Of a stretch of DNA of 34,965 nucleotides, positions 1 to 8,153 are shown piece after piece. The position numbers and the translations under genes are program-made. The DNA lies in assembly GCF_039523795.1 (NCBI RefSeq), contig NZ_BAAAFZ010000120.1, forward strand, positions 1 to 34,965. Direction: 5' to 3'. Source of the stretch: Craurococcus roseus. Its GTDB lineage: Bacteria > Pseudomonadota > Alphaproteobacteria > Acetobacterales > Acetobacteraceae. The notes beneath the pieces were generated by a model. That model did no database searches. It saw only the letters and a program-made list of their open reading frames with translations, and had not been told where the DNA came from. The stretch's first letter is position 1; every line of letters begins with the position of its first letter.

Positions 1-1
1 G

Positions 2-73
2 GCGCAGGCGGGCGGGCCGGACGCGGCGCGGGCGGAGGACGCGCTGGCGGCGGTGCGGGAGGCGCTGGGCTGA
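2..73 (+). CDS. C-terminal fragment of an unidentified protein
   Basis: An open frame enters from the left edge and stops with TGA at 71-73. The 23 visible residues are alanine-rich (ending DALAAVREALG) and use GC-rich third positions like the rest of the genome, so this looks like the true end of an upstream gene. Too little is present to name a family. Confidence 0.5.
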   Translation, partial: AQAGGPDAARAEDALAAVREALG

Positions 74-115
74 CAAGCTGACCGATCTTGCCGAAGCAAC
101 AAAGTTGGAGGGTGC

Positions 116-811
116 ATGTCAGGGCGGCTGGCTCAGGCGCTTGAGCGCATCAATCGCAAGGAGCGCAACCTCCTGATCCGCGCTGCTCTGGGCCATAAGG
201 AAGTCCCGCTCCGCTTGAGCAGCGCTTTTCGGAAGCAAGTAGCAAAAAAATTGAACCTGATGAGCGAAGTTCCTGAGGATGCTTGGTGGGCGACAGATTA
301 TCACATCAGTTGGCTGGCCGGCGCTCTAACGGTCTATGTGGAAGGTGACGGTGCGCTGACCACGGCAAAACCTAATCCGTGGTTTGGTGAACGCCGCCTC
401 GTTGAAGGAAATCAGGAAGACGTTGATCTGGTTGTCGCGTTTGGCAAAGAGCTTCTTCTAATCGAGGCAAAGGCCTACGGGGCGTTCAGCAACGCACAGT
501 TGGCCAGCAAGCTCGTGCGCCTCAATCTGCTGCACGACTACTATAAAGGTTTGGGTCTCGCCACCGAGTGTCCGGTGAACTTCCGAATATTGCTTATCTC
601 GCCAATGCCGCCGCAGAAGCTGACGACCATATGGCCGAACTGGGTTCGTGCAGAGGCGGGTGTCCCTTGGATACCCCTCGAATTAAATACTTCAGCGTCA
701 GTGCTTGAAGTGAGGCGCTGCAACCAAGATGGACAAATCAGTGCTGCTGGAGACCACTGGCGCGTCGTTCCGCACGGATCAAACTCGAAATTCCTCGCTC
801 ACCAACTTTGA
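116..811 (+). CDS. Hypothetical protein with a PD-(D/E)XK nuclease-like motif
   Basis: This is a 231-residue protein with a good ribosome site (GGAGGG, about 5 bases before the ATG). I do not recognise the family. Residues 101-119 read as a strand with Asp102/Asp104, then a hydrophobic strand ending LLLIEAKA, with Glu117 and Lys119. This D...ExK layout is the core of PD-(D/E)XK nucleases and related DNA-processing or defence proteins. No signal peptide or membrane segment is seen. Codon use is clearly less GC-rich at third positions than in neighbouring genes (runs such as aaaaaaattgaa), which suggests recent acquisition. It stands alone, 61 bases past the convergent end of shc. The nuclease role is inferred from the motif only. 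Confidence 0.7.
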   Translation: MSGRLAQALERINRKERNLLIRAALGHKEVPLRLSSAFRKQVAKKLNLMSEVPEDAWWATDYHISWLAGALTVYVEGDGALTTAKPNPWFGERRLVEGNQEDVDLVVAFGKELLLIEAKAYGAFSNAQLASKLVRLNLLHDYYKGLGLATECPVNFRILLISPMPPQKLTTIWPNWVRAEAGVPWIPLELNTSASVLEVRRCNQDGQISAAGDHWRVVPHGSNSKFLAHQL

Positions 812-872
812 TTTAGTCGAGGATCGCCATAGCGTTGCTCAACAAGGTTGGGATTGACTGGGAGGCGGGCCA

Positions 873-2927
873 TCACAACCCGAACGCCACCCGCCGCGAG
901 TTCCCCCGCCGCAGGTTGCGCAGCCGCGCCAGCGCCCAGAGCGGGAAGATGCGCGCGTAGCCGTGGTAGCGGAGGTAGAACACGCGCGGGAAGCCGGTGC
1001 CGGTGTGGTCTTCCTCCTCCCAGCCGCCATCGGGGCGCTGGTGCCGCATGAGCCACTGCGCGCCGCGCTCCACGGACGGGTCGTCCACCGCGCCGGCGGC
1101 CATCAGCGCGAGCAGCGCCCAGGCGGTCTGGCTGGCGGTGGAGGCGGCAGCGGCGGGCTCGCCGTCCGGGCGGGTGCCGCCGCGGCGGGGATAGGTGAAA
1201 CCGTCCTCGCCCCAGCCGCCGTCCGGGTTCTGCCGCGCCTTCAGCCACTCCGCCGCGCGCGTCATCGCCGGGTGCTCCGGCGGCAGGCCGGCGGCGTTGA
1301 GCGCCGTGAGGACGGACCAGGTGCCGTACACGTAGTTCACGCCCCAACGCCCGTACCACGCGCCGTTCTCCTCCTGCTCGCGCAGCAGGTAGGCGACGGC
1401 TCGCTCCGTTTCCGCCCCGTCCGCCGGGCGGCCGAGCTGCGCCAACATGGCGAGGCAGCGGCCGGACACGTCGGCGGTGGGCGGGTCGAGCAAGGCGCCG
1501 TGGTCGGCGAAAGGGATGTTGTTCAGGTAGTGGTTGGTGTTGTCGGCGTCGAAGGCGCCCCAGCCGCCGCCCCGCGATTGCATCCCGACCACCCAGCGGG
1601 TCGCGCGGTCGATCGCCGTGTCGTAGCGGTCCGAAGGGCCCGCCCCGGGGCCGTCCAGGCGCCGGGCACGGTCCATGGCCAGTACCACCGCCGCCGTGTC
1701 GTCCACGTCCGGGTAGTGCGGGTTGGCGTACTGGAAGGCCCAGCCGCCAGGCGGGACGTCCGGGCGCAGCGCGGCCCAGTCCCCCGGCAGATCGTTCACC
1801 TGGCGGGGCAGCAGCCAGTCGAGGCCCCGCCGCGCCGCCGCCTCGGCGCGGGCGCCGCCGGCTTCCAGCAGCGCGTGCGCGGCCAGGGCGGTGTCCCAGA
1901 TCGGCGAGAGGCAAGGCTGGACGTAGGTCTCGTCCTCGCCGCGGTCCTGCACCAGCCGCTCCAGCGCCTTCCAGGCGATGGCGACGCGCGGGTCCGAATC
2001 GGGCACGCCGAGGCAGTGGTACATCAGCACGGCGTTGGCCATGGCGGGAAAGATGCCGCCCAGGCCGTCGGTGCCGTTCAGCCGCTCGGAGACGAAGCGC
2101 TCGGCGGCGGCCTCGGCGCGGGCGCGGTGGCGGGCGGGGAAGCGCCCGTGCGCGCCTTGCAGCGCCCGGTCCAGCGCCGCGAACACCGCGCGCCAGGGCT
2201 GGCGCGCGTGCGCGCCGCCGGCCGGCCACCGGCGGATGCGGTGCGGTGGCGTGCGGAACAGCTCCGCCAGCGAGACGCCCACCGGCGCGAGCGGGCGCGG
2301 CCGGTGCGCCATCACCACCGTCAGCGGCACCAGCACGGTGCGCGCCCAGTAGGAGATGCGCGACAGGTGGAAGGGGAACCAGCGCGGCAGCAGCACCAGC
2401 TCGGGCGGCATCGCCGGCACCGCGCGCCAGGGCACCTCGCCGAAGAGCGCGAGGGCGACGCGGGTGAAGACGTTGCAGCGATCGGCTCCGCCGGCGGCGA
2501 GGATGGCATCGCGGGCGCGCAGCATGTGCGGCGCGTCCGCCGGGTCGCCGATCAACCTCAACGCGAAGTAGGCCTTCACGGAGCACGAGACGTCTAGCGG
2601 CCCGCCGTGAAACAGCGGCCAGCCGCCGTTCGCGTTCTTCGATTCGCGCTCCTGCGCGCGGCGCAGGTAGCGGCCGATGCGCTCCTCGCGCCCCTCGTCG
2701 CGCAGGCCGAAGAAACGGCGGAGCATCACGAATTCGGCGGGGATGGTGGCGTCGGCCTCCAGTTCGAACACCCAATGCCCGTCCGGACGCTGGACGCCGA
2801 GCAGGTGCCGGGCCGCGGCGCCGACGGCGGCGTCCAACGTCCGGTGCGGCGCGTCGCCCGCGTCGGCATCGAGCGGCGCGGCACGGCTGAAGCCGGAGCG
2901 CAGCCTCGCCTGGGCGAGATCCTGCAT
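873..2927 (-). CDS. shc: Squalene-hopene cyclase
   Basis: This enzyme cyclises squalene to hopene/hopanol, the committed step of hopanoid synthesis, at the inner membrane. The 684-residue product has the usual family length. The protonating DxDDTA motif is at residues 407-412 (DVDDTA, with Asp409 the expected catalytic acid). SPIWDTAL near 341-348 and several QW-type repeats (for example GGWAFQYANP and QTAWALLAL) are also visible. I chose the ATG at 2927 because it gives a family-like N-terminus. The frame stays open far upstream, but that part overlaps hpnB antisense-like sequence. It is the last gene of the hpnA-hpnB-shc run, 125 bases after hpnB. The identity is firm and the exact start less so. 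Confidence 0.93.
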   Translation of the reverse strand: MQDLAQARLRSGFSRAAPLDADAGDAPHRTLDAAVGAAARHLLGVQRPDGHWVFELEADATIPAEFVMLRRFFGLRDEGREERIGRYLRRAQERESKNANGGWPLFHGGPLDVSCSVKAYFALRLIGDPADAPHMLRARDAILAAGGADRCNVFTRVALALFGEVPWRAVPAMPPELVLLPRWFPFHLSRISYWARTVLVPLTVVMAHRPRPLAPVGVSLAELFRTPPHRIRRWPAGGAHARQPWRAVFAALDRALQGAHGRFPARHRARAEAAAERFVSERLNGTDGLGGIFPAMANAVLMYHCLGVPDSDPRVAIAWKALERLVQDRGEDETYVQPCLSPIWDTALAAHALLEAGGARAEAAARRGLDWLLPRQVNDLPGDWAALRPDVPPGGWAFQYANPHYPDVDDTAAVVLAMDRARRLDGPGAGPSDRYDTAIDRATRWVVGMQSRGGGWGAFDADNTNHYLNNIPFADHGALLDPPTADVSGRCLAMLAQLGRPADGAETERAVAYLLREQEENGAWYGRWGVNYVYGTWSVLTALNAAGLPPEHPAMTRAAEWLKARQNPDGGWGEDGFTYPRRGGTRPDGEPAAAASTASQTAWALLALMAAGAVDDPSVERGAQWLMRHQRPDGGWEEEDHTGTGFPRVFYLRYHGYARIFPLWALARLRNLRRGNSRRVAFGL

Positions 2928-3052
2928 CTTGGACACGGCGAACGGCCCTTGTTGGAAGCGCGGCGGCCGGGGCGGCGCCGCGGAGGTGGGAGCTTCGCCG
3001 CATACGACGTTTCGCTGCGGCTGCGAACCCCGGCTGTCCGGGCGGCACGGCT

Positions 3053-4243
3053 TTAATCCGCCGCTGTGGCCCGGTTCAGGGCCGCATCGCTCTCGCGACG
3101 CGCGCTCCCGGGATTCGCTTCTCCCTTCCACATGCCGCCCCGGCCGCCGCGCTCCGCCAGCGCCGAGTCGACGGTGAAGAGCAGGTAGGCCGCAGCGGCG
3201 GCAGGCATGGCCGCGGCGCGCAGGGGCGAGAGGCCGAAGCGCCGCAAGGTGGGCGCGTAGGCCAGCGCCATGGCCGCCCACGCGGCCGCGCCGAGGAGCC
3301 GCGGCGCGCCTTCCGCGAACAGCGCCAGCAGCGGCGGCGCCAGGAACACCAGCGCGAGCCCCGCGACCGTACCCGCGAGGAGCGCCGGCGAGTAGCCGAG
3401 CTGGGCGTAGGCCGTGCGCGCGACCATGCGCCGGATGTCGCCGACATGGGGGTAGGGCCGCAGCGACTCGGCACGCTCCGTCAGGCCGAGCCAGATCCGC
3501 CCCCCGTGCGCCTTCATCAGCCGCGCCAGCGCGCAATCGTCGATGACGGCGCCGCGGATGGCGGCGAAGCCGCCCGCGTCGCCGAACGCGGCGCGGTCCA
3601 GTAGGACGCAGCCGCCGGCCGCGGCGGCGGTGCGCGCGGACGGGTCGCGCACCCAACGGAACGGGAAGAGCATCCCGAAGAAGAAGACGAAGGCCGGGAT
3701 GAGCCAGCGTTCGGCCGGGCTTTCGCAGCGCAGCCGCACCATGAGCGAAGCCAGGGCCGGCCTGCCGACGAGGGCGCGCTGCACCAGCCGTCGGACCGAA
3801 TCAGGCCGGTGGCGGATGTCGGCGTCGGTCAGCAGCAGAAACGGCGCAGGATCGTGGCGCAGGGCTTCCGACCCCTGGTGGAGCGCCCAGAGCTTGCCGG
3901 TCCAGCCGGGCGGGCGCGGGCCACCCGCGAGCACGGCCAGCCGGGGATCGCCGGACGCCGCGGCGCGGGCGATCCCGGCGGTGCCGTCGGTCGAGCGGTC
4001 GTCCACCACGACGAGGCGCAGCGGGCCGAGGTAGTCCTGCGACAGCACGCTCCGCACCGCTTCCGCTATCGTCGCCGCCTCGTCCCGCGCTGGTACGATC
4101 ACGGCGACCGCCGGCCAGGCGTCCGGTTCCGGCAGCGCGGGCGCGTCGCGGTCGTCGTCGCGGGCCAGCCAGAAGAAGCCGCGTCTGAGCAGCAGCACCG
4201 CCCAGGCGGCGAGGGTTGCGAGGGCGATGGCGAATAGGGTCAC
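3053..4243 (-). CDS. hpnB: Hopanoid-associated glycosyltransferase HpnB
   Basis: This is a family-2 (GT-A) glycosyltransferase of 396 residues, of the type found in hopanoid clusters; its exact substrate is not settled. An N-terminal membrane segment (residues 4-19) precedes the catalytic domain. There, PARDE (51-55), VVDDRSTDGT (79-88), GWTGKLWA (113-120) and the metal-binding TDAD (139-142) are visible. Hydrophobic helices at the C-terminal end (about residues 295-370) fit a membrane enzyme. The GTG start overlaps the hpnA stop in a GTGA arrangement, so the two are translationally coupled. The frame is open further upstream, but that region is hpnA in another frame. Confidence 0.88.
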   Translation of the reverse strand: MTLFAIALATLAAWAVLLLRRGFFWLARDDDRDAPALPEPDAWPAVAVIVPARDEAATIAEAVRSVLSQDYLGPLRLVVVDDRSTDGTAGIARAAASGDPRLAVLAGGPRPPGWTGKLWALHQGSEALRHDPAPFLLLTDADIRHRPDSVRRLVQRALVGRPALASLMVRLRCESPAERWLIPAFVFFFGMLFPFRWVRDPSARTAAAAGGCVLLDRAAFGDAGGFAAIRGAVIDDCALARLMKAHGGRIWLGLTERAESLRPYPHVGDIRRMVARTAYAQLGYSPALLAGTVAGLALVFLAPPLLALFAEGAPRLLGAAAWAAMALAYAPTLRRFGLSPLRAAAMPAAAAAYLLFTVDSALAERGGRGGMWKGEANPGSARRESDAALNRATAAD

Positions 4244-5247
4244 GCGAGCCGGCCGCGGGCGCGGTACCAAGCCAGGGCGTCGGCCACGGCGTCCCGCCAC
4301 GGCCGGGCGCGGTGGCCGAGGACGCGTTCCGCCTTGGCCCAGGAGAAATACATGTGCTCGCCGGCCATGCGGAGGCCGTCGCGCGTCAGCATCGGCTCGC
4401 GCCCGGTCGCCTTGGCCCACAGCTCGGACGCCACCGCCGCCGGCCACAGCGGGCCGCGCGACAGCAGCTTGGGCGCGGGGCGGTTCTGCAACTCGGCGAT
4501 GTGGCCGAGCAACTCGCCGAGGGGCACGTCGTAGCCGCCGAGGATGTGGCGCTCGCCGACCTCGCCCCGCGTCAAGGCCGCCACGCAGCTCCGCGCGACG
4601 TCGTCCACATGGACGATGTTGAGCCCGGTGTCCACGTAGCCCGGCATCTTGCCGCGGGCGGCTTCCAGGATGACCCTGCCGGTGGGCGTGGGGCGGATGT
4701 CGCGCGGGCCGACCGGCGTGGACGGGTTGACGATCACCGCCCGCAGGCCGGACTTCGCCGCCATGCCCTCGACCAGCCGCTCGGCTTCCGTCTTGCTCTG
4801 CTTGTACGGGCCGATCGCCTCTTCCGGCGACGCCGCGTCGGCTTCGGTGGCGGGCAGGCCGTCGGAGCGCGGCTTCAGCGTGGCCACGGAGGACACGTGG
4901 ACCACGCGCGGGCAGTCTTCGGCGAGGGCGGCGCGCATCACCGCCCGCGTGCCCTCCACGTTCACGGCCCGCATCGCCTCGGGGTCGGGCACCCAGATGC
5001 GGTAATCGGCGGCGCAGTGGATCACCGCGTCGCAGCCTCGGACGGCGCGGCCGACGGACGCGGCGTCGGTCAGGTCGCCGGCGGCGTAGGAAACGGGGAG
5101 GCCTTCCAGCAGCACGCGGGGCGCCGAAGGGCGGACGAAGGCCCGGACCTCGTGCCCGGCGTCGTGCAGGGCGCGTGCGATGGCGGAGCCGAGGAAGCCG
5201 GTGGCGCCTGTGAGCAGGACGCGCGGGTGCGGTGGGGTGTCGTCCAT
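4240..5247 (-). CDS. hpnA: Hopanoid-associated NAD(P)-dependent sugar epimerase HpnA
   Basis: This is an extended short-chain dehydrogenase/epimerase of 335 residues. The Rossmann nucleotide-binding motif GATGFLG is at residues 14-20 and the catalytic YxxxK at Tyr148-Lys152 (YKQSK), with an upstream serine pair (HVSS). HpnA proteins are linked to hopanoid clusters and have been proposed to act on sugar-derived side-chain intermediates. It heads the hpnA-hpnB-shc transcription unit and diverges from hpnM across a 235-base spacer. Confidence 0.9.
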   Translation of the reverse strand: MDDTPPHPRVLLTGATGFLGSAIARALHDAGHEVRAFVRPSAPRVLLEGLPVSYAAGDLTDAASVGRAVRGCDAVIHCAADYRIWVPDPEAMRAVNVEGTRAVMRAALAEDCPRVVHVSSVATLKPRSDGLPATEADAASPEEAIGPYKQSKTEAERLVEGMAAKSGLRAVIVNPSTPVGPRDIRPTPTGRVILEAARGKMPGYVDTGLNIVHVDDVARSCVAALTRGEVGERHILGGYDVPLGELLGHIAELQNRPAPKLLSRGPLWPAAVASELWAKATGREPMLTRDGLRMAGEHMYFSWAKAERVLGHRARPWRDAVADALAWYRARGRLA

Positions 5248-5430
5248 GGGAGTCCGGAAGGGAGGGCGTGCGGGTGGTATCGGAGGGCGCCGATGGTGCC
5301 GCGTTGGACGGCGCCCCGTCCAGCGCCCGCGTCGCCGAGGACGGTTTCCGCCGGGGCGGCCCTTGCCTTGGACCCGTCACAGGCCGGCTGCGGTCAGCCG
5401 GGGAGGGGTCCGCGTCTCGTCGGTGCGGCG

Positions 5431-5455
5431 GTTCACACCTTGGGTGTTCACACCC
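5431..5455. repeat. Direct and inverted repeat upstream of hpnM
   Basis: The hpnA/hpnM divergent spacer (5248-5482) contains GTTCACACC twice, at 5431-5439 and 5446-5454, exactly 15 bases apart. The second copy also forms the inverted repeat GGGTGT-TC-ACACCC (5442-5455). It lies about 28 bases before the hpnM start, where an operator or core-promoter element could sit. No matching regulator family is recognised. Confidence 0.35.
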
Positions 5456-5482
5456 ACGGCGATCGCGGGCTAATCAGGCGCC

Positions 5483-6097
5483 ATGCCACGCTTCAGCCGG
5501 CGCGCGGCCTTCGCCGCGGCCGCCGTCCACTTCGCCATTCCCCCCGCCTCCGCCCAGCAGCCGGCGACGTCGGCGGCGGTCGTAGAGGGATTTCACGCCG
5601 CGTTGCTGGACACGATGCGCAACGCCCGCGCCCTTGGCCCGCGCGGGCGCGAACGCCGGCTGCGGCCGGCCATGCAAGCGGCTTTCGACCTGCCCGCGAT
5701 GACGCGGATCGCGGTCGGCCCGCCCTGGACGGGCCTGCCCGAAGGCGAGCGGCAAGCGCTGGTGTCGGCTTTTTCAGATTGGGTGGTCGCTACCTACGCG
5801 AACCGCTTCGACGGCTACGCCGGCGAGAGCTTCACAACCGAGGGCGAAAGCGCCCTCAAAACCGGCGACCGGATGGTGCGGACGCAACTCGTGCGGCCGA
5901 ACGACACACCCGTGCAGCTCAACTACCTTCTGCGCGGCGGCGAGAGCCGTTGGCGCGTGGTGGACATCTACCTGAGCGGGACGATCAGCGAGCTGGCCAG
6001 CCGCCGCGCCGAGTTCACCGCCTTGCTGCGCGATGGCGGCGCCGAGCGGCTGGTCGCGGAGTTGCGTCGGCGCACCGGCACGCTGCTGGGCGGCTGA
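5483..6097 (+). CDS. hpnM: Hopanoid-associated MlaC/Ttg2D-like periplasmic protein HpnM
   Basis: The product has 204 residues with a twin-Arg-free Sec-type signal peptide (about residues 1-24, likely cleavage after ASA, before QQ). The mature part resembles the MlaC/toluene-tolerance (Ttg2D) lipid-shuttling family: FDLPAMTRIAVG, an ALVSAFSDWVVATYANRF-like helix, and VQLNYLLRGGESRWRVVDIY near the C-terminal half. MlaC proteins carry lipid between the membranes. HpnM is the version found in hopanoid loci and is thought to work with the RND transporter HpnN, which is not in this window. It diverges from hpnA, so the two sides may share regulation. Confidence 0.85.
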   Translation: MPRFSRRAAFAAAAVHFAIPPASAQQPATSAAVVEGFHAALLDTMRNARALGPRGRERRLRPAMQAAFDLPAMTRIAVGPPWTGLPEGERQALVSAFSDWVVATYANRFDGYAGESFTTEGESALKTGDRMVRTQLVRPNDTPVQLNYLLRGGESRWRVVDIYLSGTISELASRRAEFTALLRDGGAERLVAELRRRTGTLLGG

Positions 6098-6109
6098 TGG
6101 CCCCCGGGC

Positions 6110-6129
6110 GGGACCGCCAAGGCCGTCCC
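6110..6129. terminator. Possible bidirectional hairpin between convergent genes
   Basis: Between the convergent hpnM and PPOX-family genes, GGGAC (6110-6114) pairs with GTCCC (6125-6129) around a GC-rich loop. The position suits a shared terminator, but there is no clear T-run on either side. Confidence 0.25.
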
Positions 6130-6143
6130 AGCGGGGCGCGTCG

Positions 6144-6659
6144 TCAGCTCGCGGCCTTGGTGAAGGACACCTTGTCGTTTTCACCGGCGGCCGGCGGCTT
6201 GCCGGTCGTGACCGCCTTTATGTACCCGTAGGCGTGCACGAAGGTGGAGGAGGGGCTGTCCCAGTATTCGGCGCCGTCCACCGTCACCTTCATCAGCGCG
6301 ACCTCCGGCGACTCCGGACCGCCCGGGAACCACACGCGGAGCGGCTCGCTCCAGAGCTCCTTCTGCTTGGCGGCGTCGCGCACCACCTCGGCGTGGCCGC
6401 CGATGGAGACGTAGTTCTGCTTGTGCGGGTCGGAGTAGGCCAGCAACGTACGCTCGTCGCCCTTGGCTTCCTCGACCTTGGGGCTGTCGGCCTTGGTGAA
6501 GAACCAGAGGACGCCGTCGAACTCCTGCTTCACCGCGCGCATGGGGCGGCCGCGGAACCGGCCTTCCTCGTCCATCGTCACCATCATGGCGATCTCGATG
6601 TCGCGGATCAGTTCCCATACCTTTTGCTGGGCGGCGGCGTCGGTGCGGGTCTCTACCAT
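6144..6659 (-). CDS. Pyridoxamine 5'-phosphate oxidase-family (general stress protein 26-like) flavoprotein
   Basis: This 171-residue protein has the split-barrel flavin-binding fold of the PPOX family, of the general-stress type. Visible signatures are AMMVTMDEEGRFRGRPM (about 24-40), VLWFFTK, and a late aromatic EYWDSPSS. These proteins bind FMN, F420 or haem-like ligands, and the substrate here is unknown. I chose the ATG at 6659 because AGGA lies about 9 bases ahead of it; an upstream in-frame ATG has no such site. It stands alone between hpnM and the cytochrome gene. No functional link to hopanoids or photosynthesis can be read from the sequence. Confidence 0.75.
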   Translation of the reverse strand: MVETRTDAAAQQKVWELIRDIEIAMMVTMDEEGRFRGRPMRAVKQEFDGVLWFFTKADSPKVEEAKGDERTLLAYSDPHKQNYVSIGGHAEVVRDAAKQKELWSEPLRVWFPGGPESPEVALMKVTVDGAEYWDSPSSTFVHAYGYIKAVTTGKPPAAGENDKVSFTKAAS

Positions 6660-6785
6660 GGTGCTTCCTATCCGTTGCTGGGGCTCGGCGCCAGAACGGC
6701 GGCCCACTGCCCCGGTTGCAGGCGGCCCGGGGCGCGCCTTCGTCGCGCGCCGGGCCGCATGGCGCGGGCTATGCCCGGCCGCGCG

Positions 6786-7175
6786 TCAGCCACCGCTCGC
6801 CTGCTTGACGTAGGCGATCACGTCGTTGAGCTGCTGCTCGTTGCGGAGGCCCGGGAATGCCATGATGCCTTGCGGAGCGACCGACTTTGGGTTGGTGAGA
6901 TACGGGCGCAGCGTTTCCTCGTTCCAGACGTGCCCGTTTTCGCCGAGTTGCTTCAGGTTGGCGGAATAGCGGAATCCGTCGACCGAGCCGGCTTTGCGCC
7001 CGATGACGCCGTGCAGGTTGGGGCCGACCCGGTTCGGTCCGCCTTGGTTGATGGTGTGGCACGCCGAGCACTGGTTGAACACGCGCCTGCCTGCTTCCGC
7101 GTCCCCGGATTGGGCTTGGGCGGCGGCGATCGGGGCAACAGCCAGGAAGGTGCCAAGTGCCAAAAAATTACGCAT
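6786..7175 (-). CDS. Periplasmic class I cytochrome c (c2-like), copy 1
   Basis: The product has 129 residues. A signal peptide of about 21 residues (MRNFLALGTF...AAAQA) is followed by one haem-binding motif CSACH (Cys36-Cys39-His40). The likely sixth ligand is Met105 in GIMAFPGL, with the usual LHGVIGRKAG and YLTNPK landmarks between. This is a soluble c2-type electron carrier. Next to a photosynthesis cluster it is a candidate donor to the reaction centre or an oxidase, but that is inference. A good ribosome site (GGGAGAG) precedes the ATG. It is clearly related to the cytochrome at 8602-9072, and an IS element sits about 130 bases upstream of its start. Confidence 0.88.
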   Translation of the reverse strand: MRNFLALGTFLAVAPIAAAQAQSGDAEAGRRVFNQCSACHTINQGGPNRVGPNLHGVIGRKAGSVDGFRYSANLKQLGENGHVWNEETLRPYLTNPKSVAPQGIMAFPGLRNEQQLNDVIAYVKQASGG

Positions 7176-7307
7176 GCCGAAATCTCTCCCGTGCGGCCGA
7201 AGATGGACTGATGCAGGCCCACGACCGCTGGGGCTCCCGCATGTGTGCCGATAGGTCCGAGGCTCGATCGGTCCGCGGCTAGGTGGGTGTTTTCCGCAAG
7301 ATGCCTA

Positions 7308-7325
7308 GGGCCCGTTAGCGCCTGA
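7308..7325 (+). repeat. Left terminal inverted repeat of the IS element
   Basis: GGGCCCGTTAGCGCCTGA is an exact reverse complement of 8134-8151. The transposase stop codon (TAA on the minus strand, 7315-7317) lies inside it. Confidence 0.9.
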
Positions 7326-8087
7326 GCCAATCGGCGGTGGCGGCGAGGCAGAGGACGCCGAGGAAGGAAGCGGCGGTCTTCTCGTAGCGGGTGGCGACGG
7401 CTCGCCGCTCCTTCGGCCTCGCCCAGAGGCGCTCGACGCGGTTGCGGTTGTTGTAGATCGGCGCCGGGCAGGCCACGGGCGCCTCGTCGCGGCGGGTCGG
7501 GATCGCAGGTCGCGCACCGAGGTCCCATACGTGCTGCCGGAATGCATGGCTGCTGTAGCCACGGTCGGCGACGACCCAGACCGGCACGCCGGGCAGGCGC
7601 GCGAGCAACGGCACGGCGTGAGGCAGTTCGTGCGCCTGGCCCGGCGCGAGGGCGAAGGCGACGGCCCGTCCGTCGCTGCCGGCGATCACGCAGGCCTTGG
7701 TGCCATAGCCGCCACGAGAGCGGCCAGGCGCCTCACCCGCGCCCCGTTGCGCCGGAGCGGGGTTTTTACCGCCGCCCCTGCTGCCTTCCGGTGGGCGCGG
7801 ATCGAGGTGCCGTCGAGGAAAGCCATGCCGAGTTCGACACCGCGCGACTGCGCCATCGCCAGCAGCCGCTCCCAGACGCCAAGGCGCGACCAGCGGATGA
7901 AGGTCTGGGCCGCCATCCACCACGGCCCGAACTCCTCGGGCAGGGCGCGCCATTTCGCCCCGTTCTGGTGCCGCCAGAAGATGGCCGAGGTCGTCCGCCG
8001 CAGGTTGCTCGGCGGCACCTTGGCGCGAGGGCGGCACGCCTCCACCAGCGGCTCCAGCACCGCCCACTCCTCGTCCGTCAGACCCAA
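7315..8087 (-). CDS. IS5-family DDE transposase made by -1 frameshifting (orfA 8087-7686, orfB to 7315)
   Basis: OrfA (133 codons, ATG at 8087, stop at 7686) carries the N-terminal DUF4096-like part (LTDEEWAVLEPL...) and the first catalytic Asp in FLDGTSIRAH. OrfB, one frame back, carries the second Asp in VVADRGYSSHAF and the last Glu in the NRVERLWARPKE region. At 7763-7767 the minus strand reads GTAAAAACCCC. Slippage of the Lys codon by -1 joins ...GAAVK to NPAPAQRG..., restoring a full-length protein of about 257 residues. The layout matches the programmed frameshift known in this IS group. It is therefore treated as one functional gene and not as a pseudogene, although a decayed frame cannot be excluded. 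Confidence 0.82.
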
Positions 8088-8133
8088 AGCCGCCCCCCAG
8101 AAAGGCGGCTCAACGCCAGCAACGCCCCAGCGT

Positions 8134-8151
8134 TCAGGCGCTAACGGGCCC
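8134..8151 (-). repeat. Right terminal inverted repeat of the IS element
   Basis: This is the perfect partner of 7308-7325, followed directly by the flanking TA at 8152-8153. Confidence 0.9.
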
Positions 8152-8153
8152 TA

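Larger units (their letters stand above)
7308..8151 (-). mobile_element. IS5-family insertion sequence (IS427-like group)
   Basis: A complete element of 844 bases is bounded by perfect terminal inverted repeats starting GGGCCCGTTAGCGCCTGA, and a TA dinucleotide flanks both ends (7306-7307 and 8152-8153). The single transposase is encoded in two overlapping frames joined at a short A-run, as in the IS427 group. Both ends and both reading frames look undamaged, so the element may still be active. It lies between the two related cytochrome c genes. Confidence 0.9.

Noticed and set aside
963..2597. A 544-codon plus-strand frame across shc
   Set aside because: It lies opposite a complete squalene-hopene cyclase and has only low-complexity Arg/Val/Gly/Ala sequence.
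4216..6231. A 671-codon plus-strand frame across hpnA and hpnM
   Set aside because: It is a composite shadow of hpnA (antisense) and hpnM (another frame), with no family features.
7315..8087. Transposase as a broken pseudogene
   Set aside because: The frame change falls at an A5 run where a -1 slip restores the conserved DDE protein, as is usual in this IS group, and the ends are perfect.
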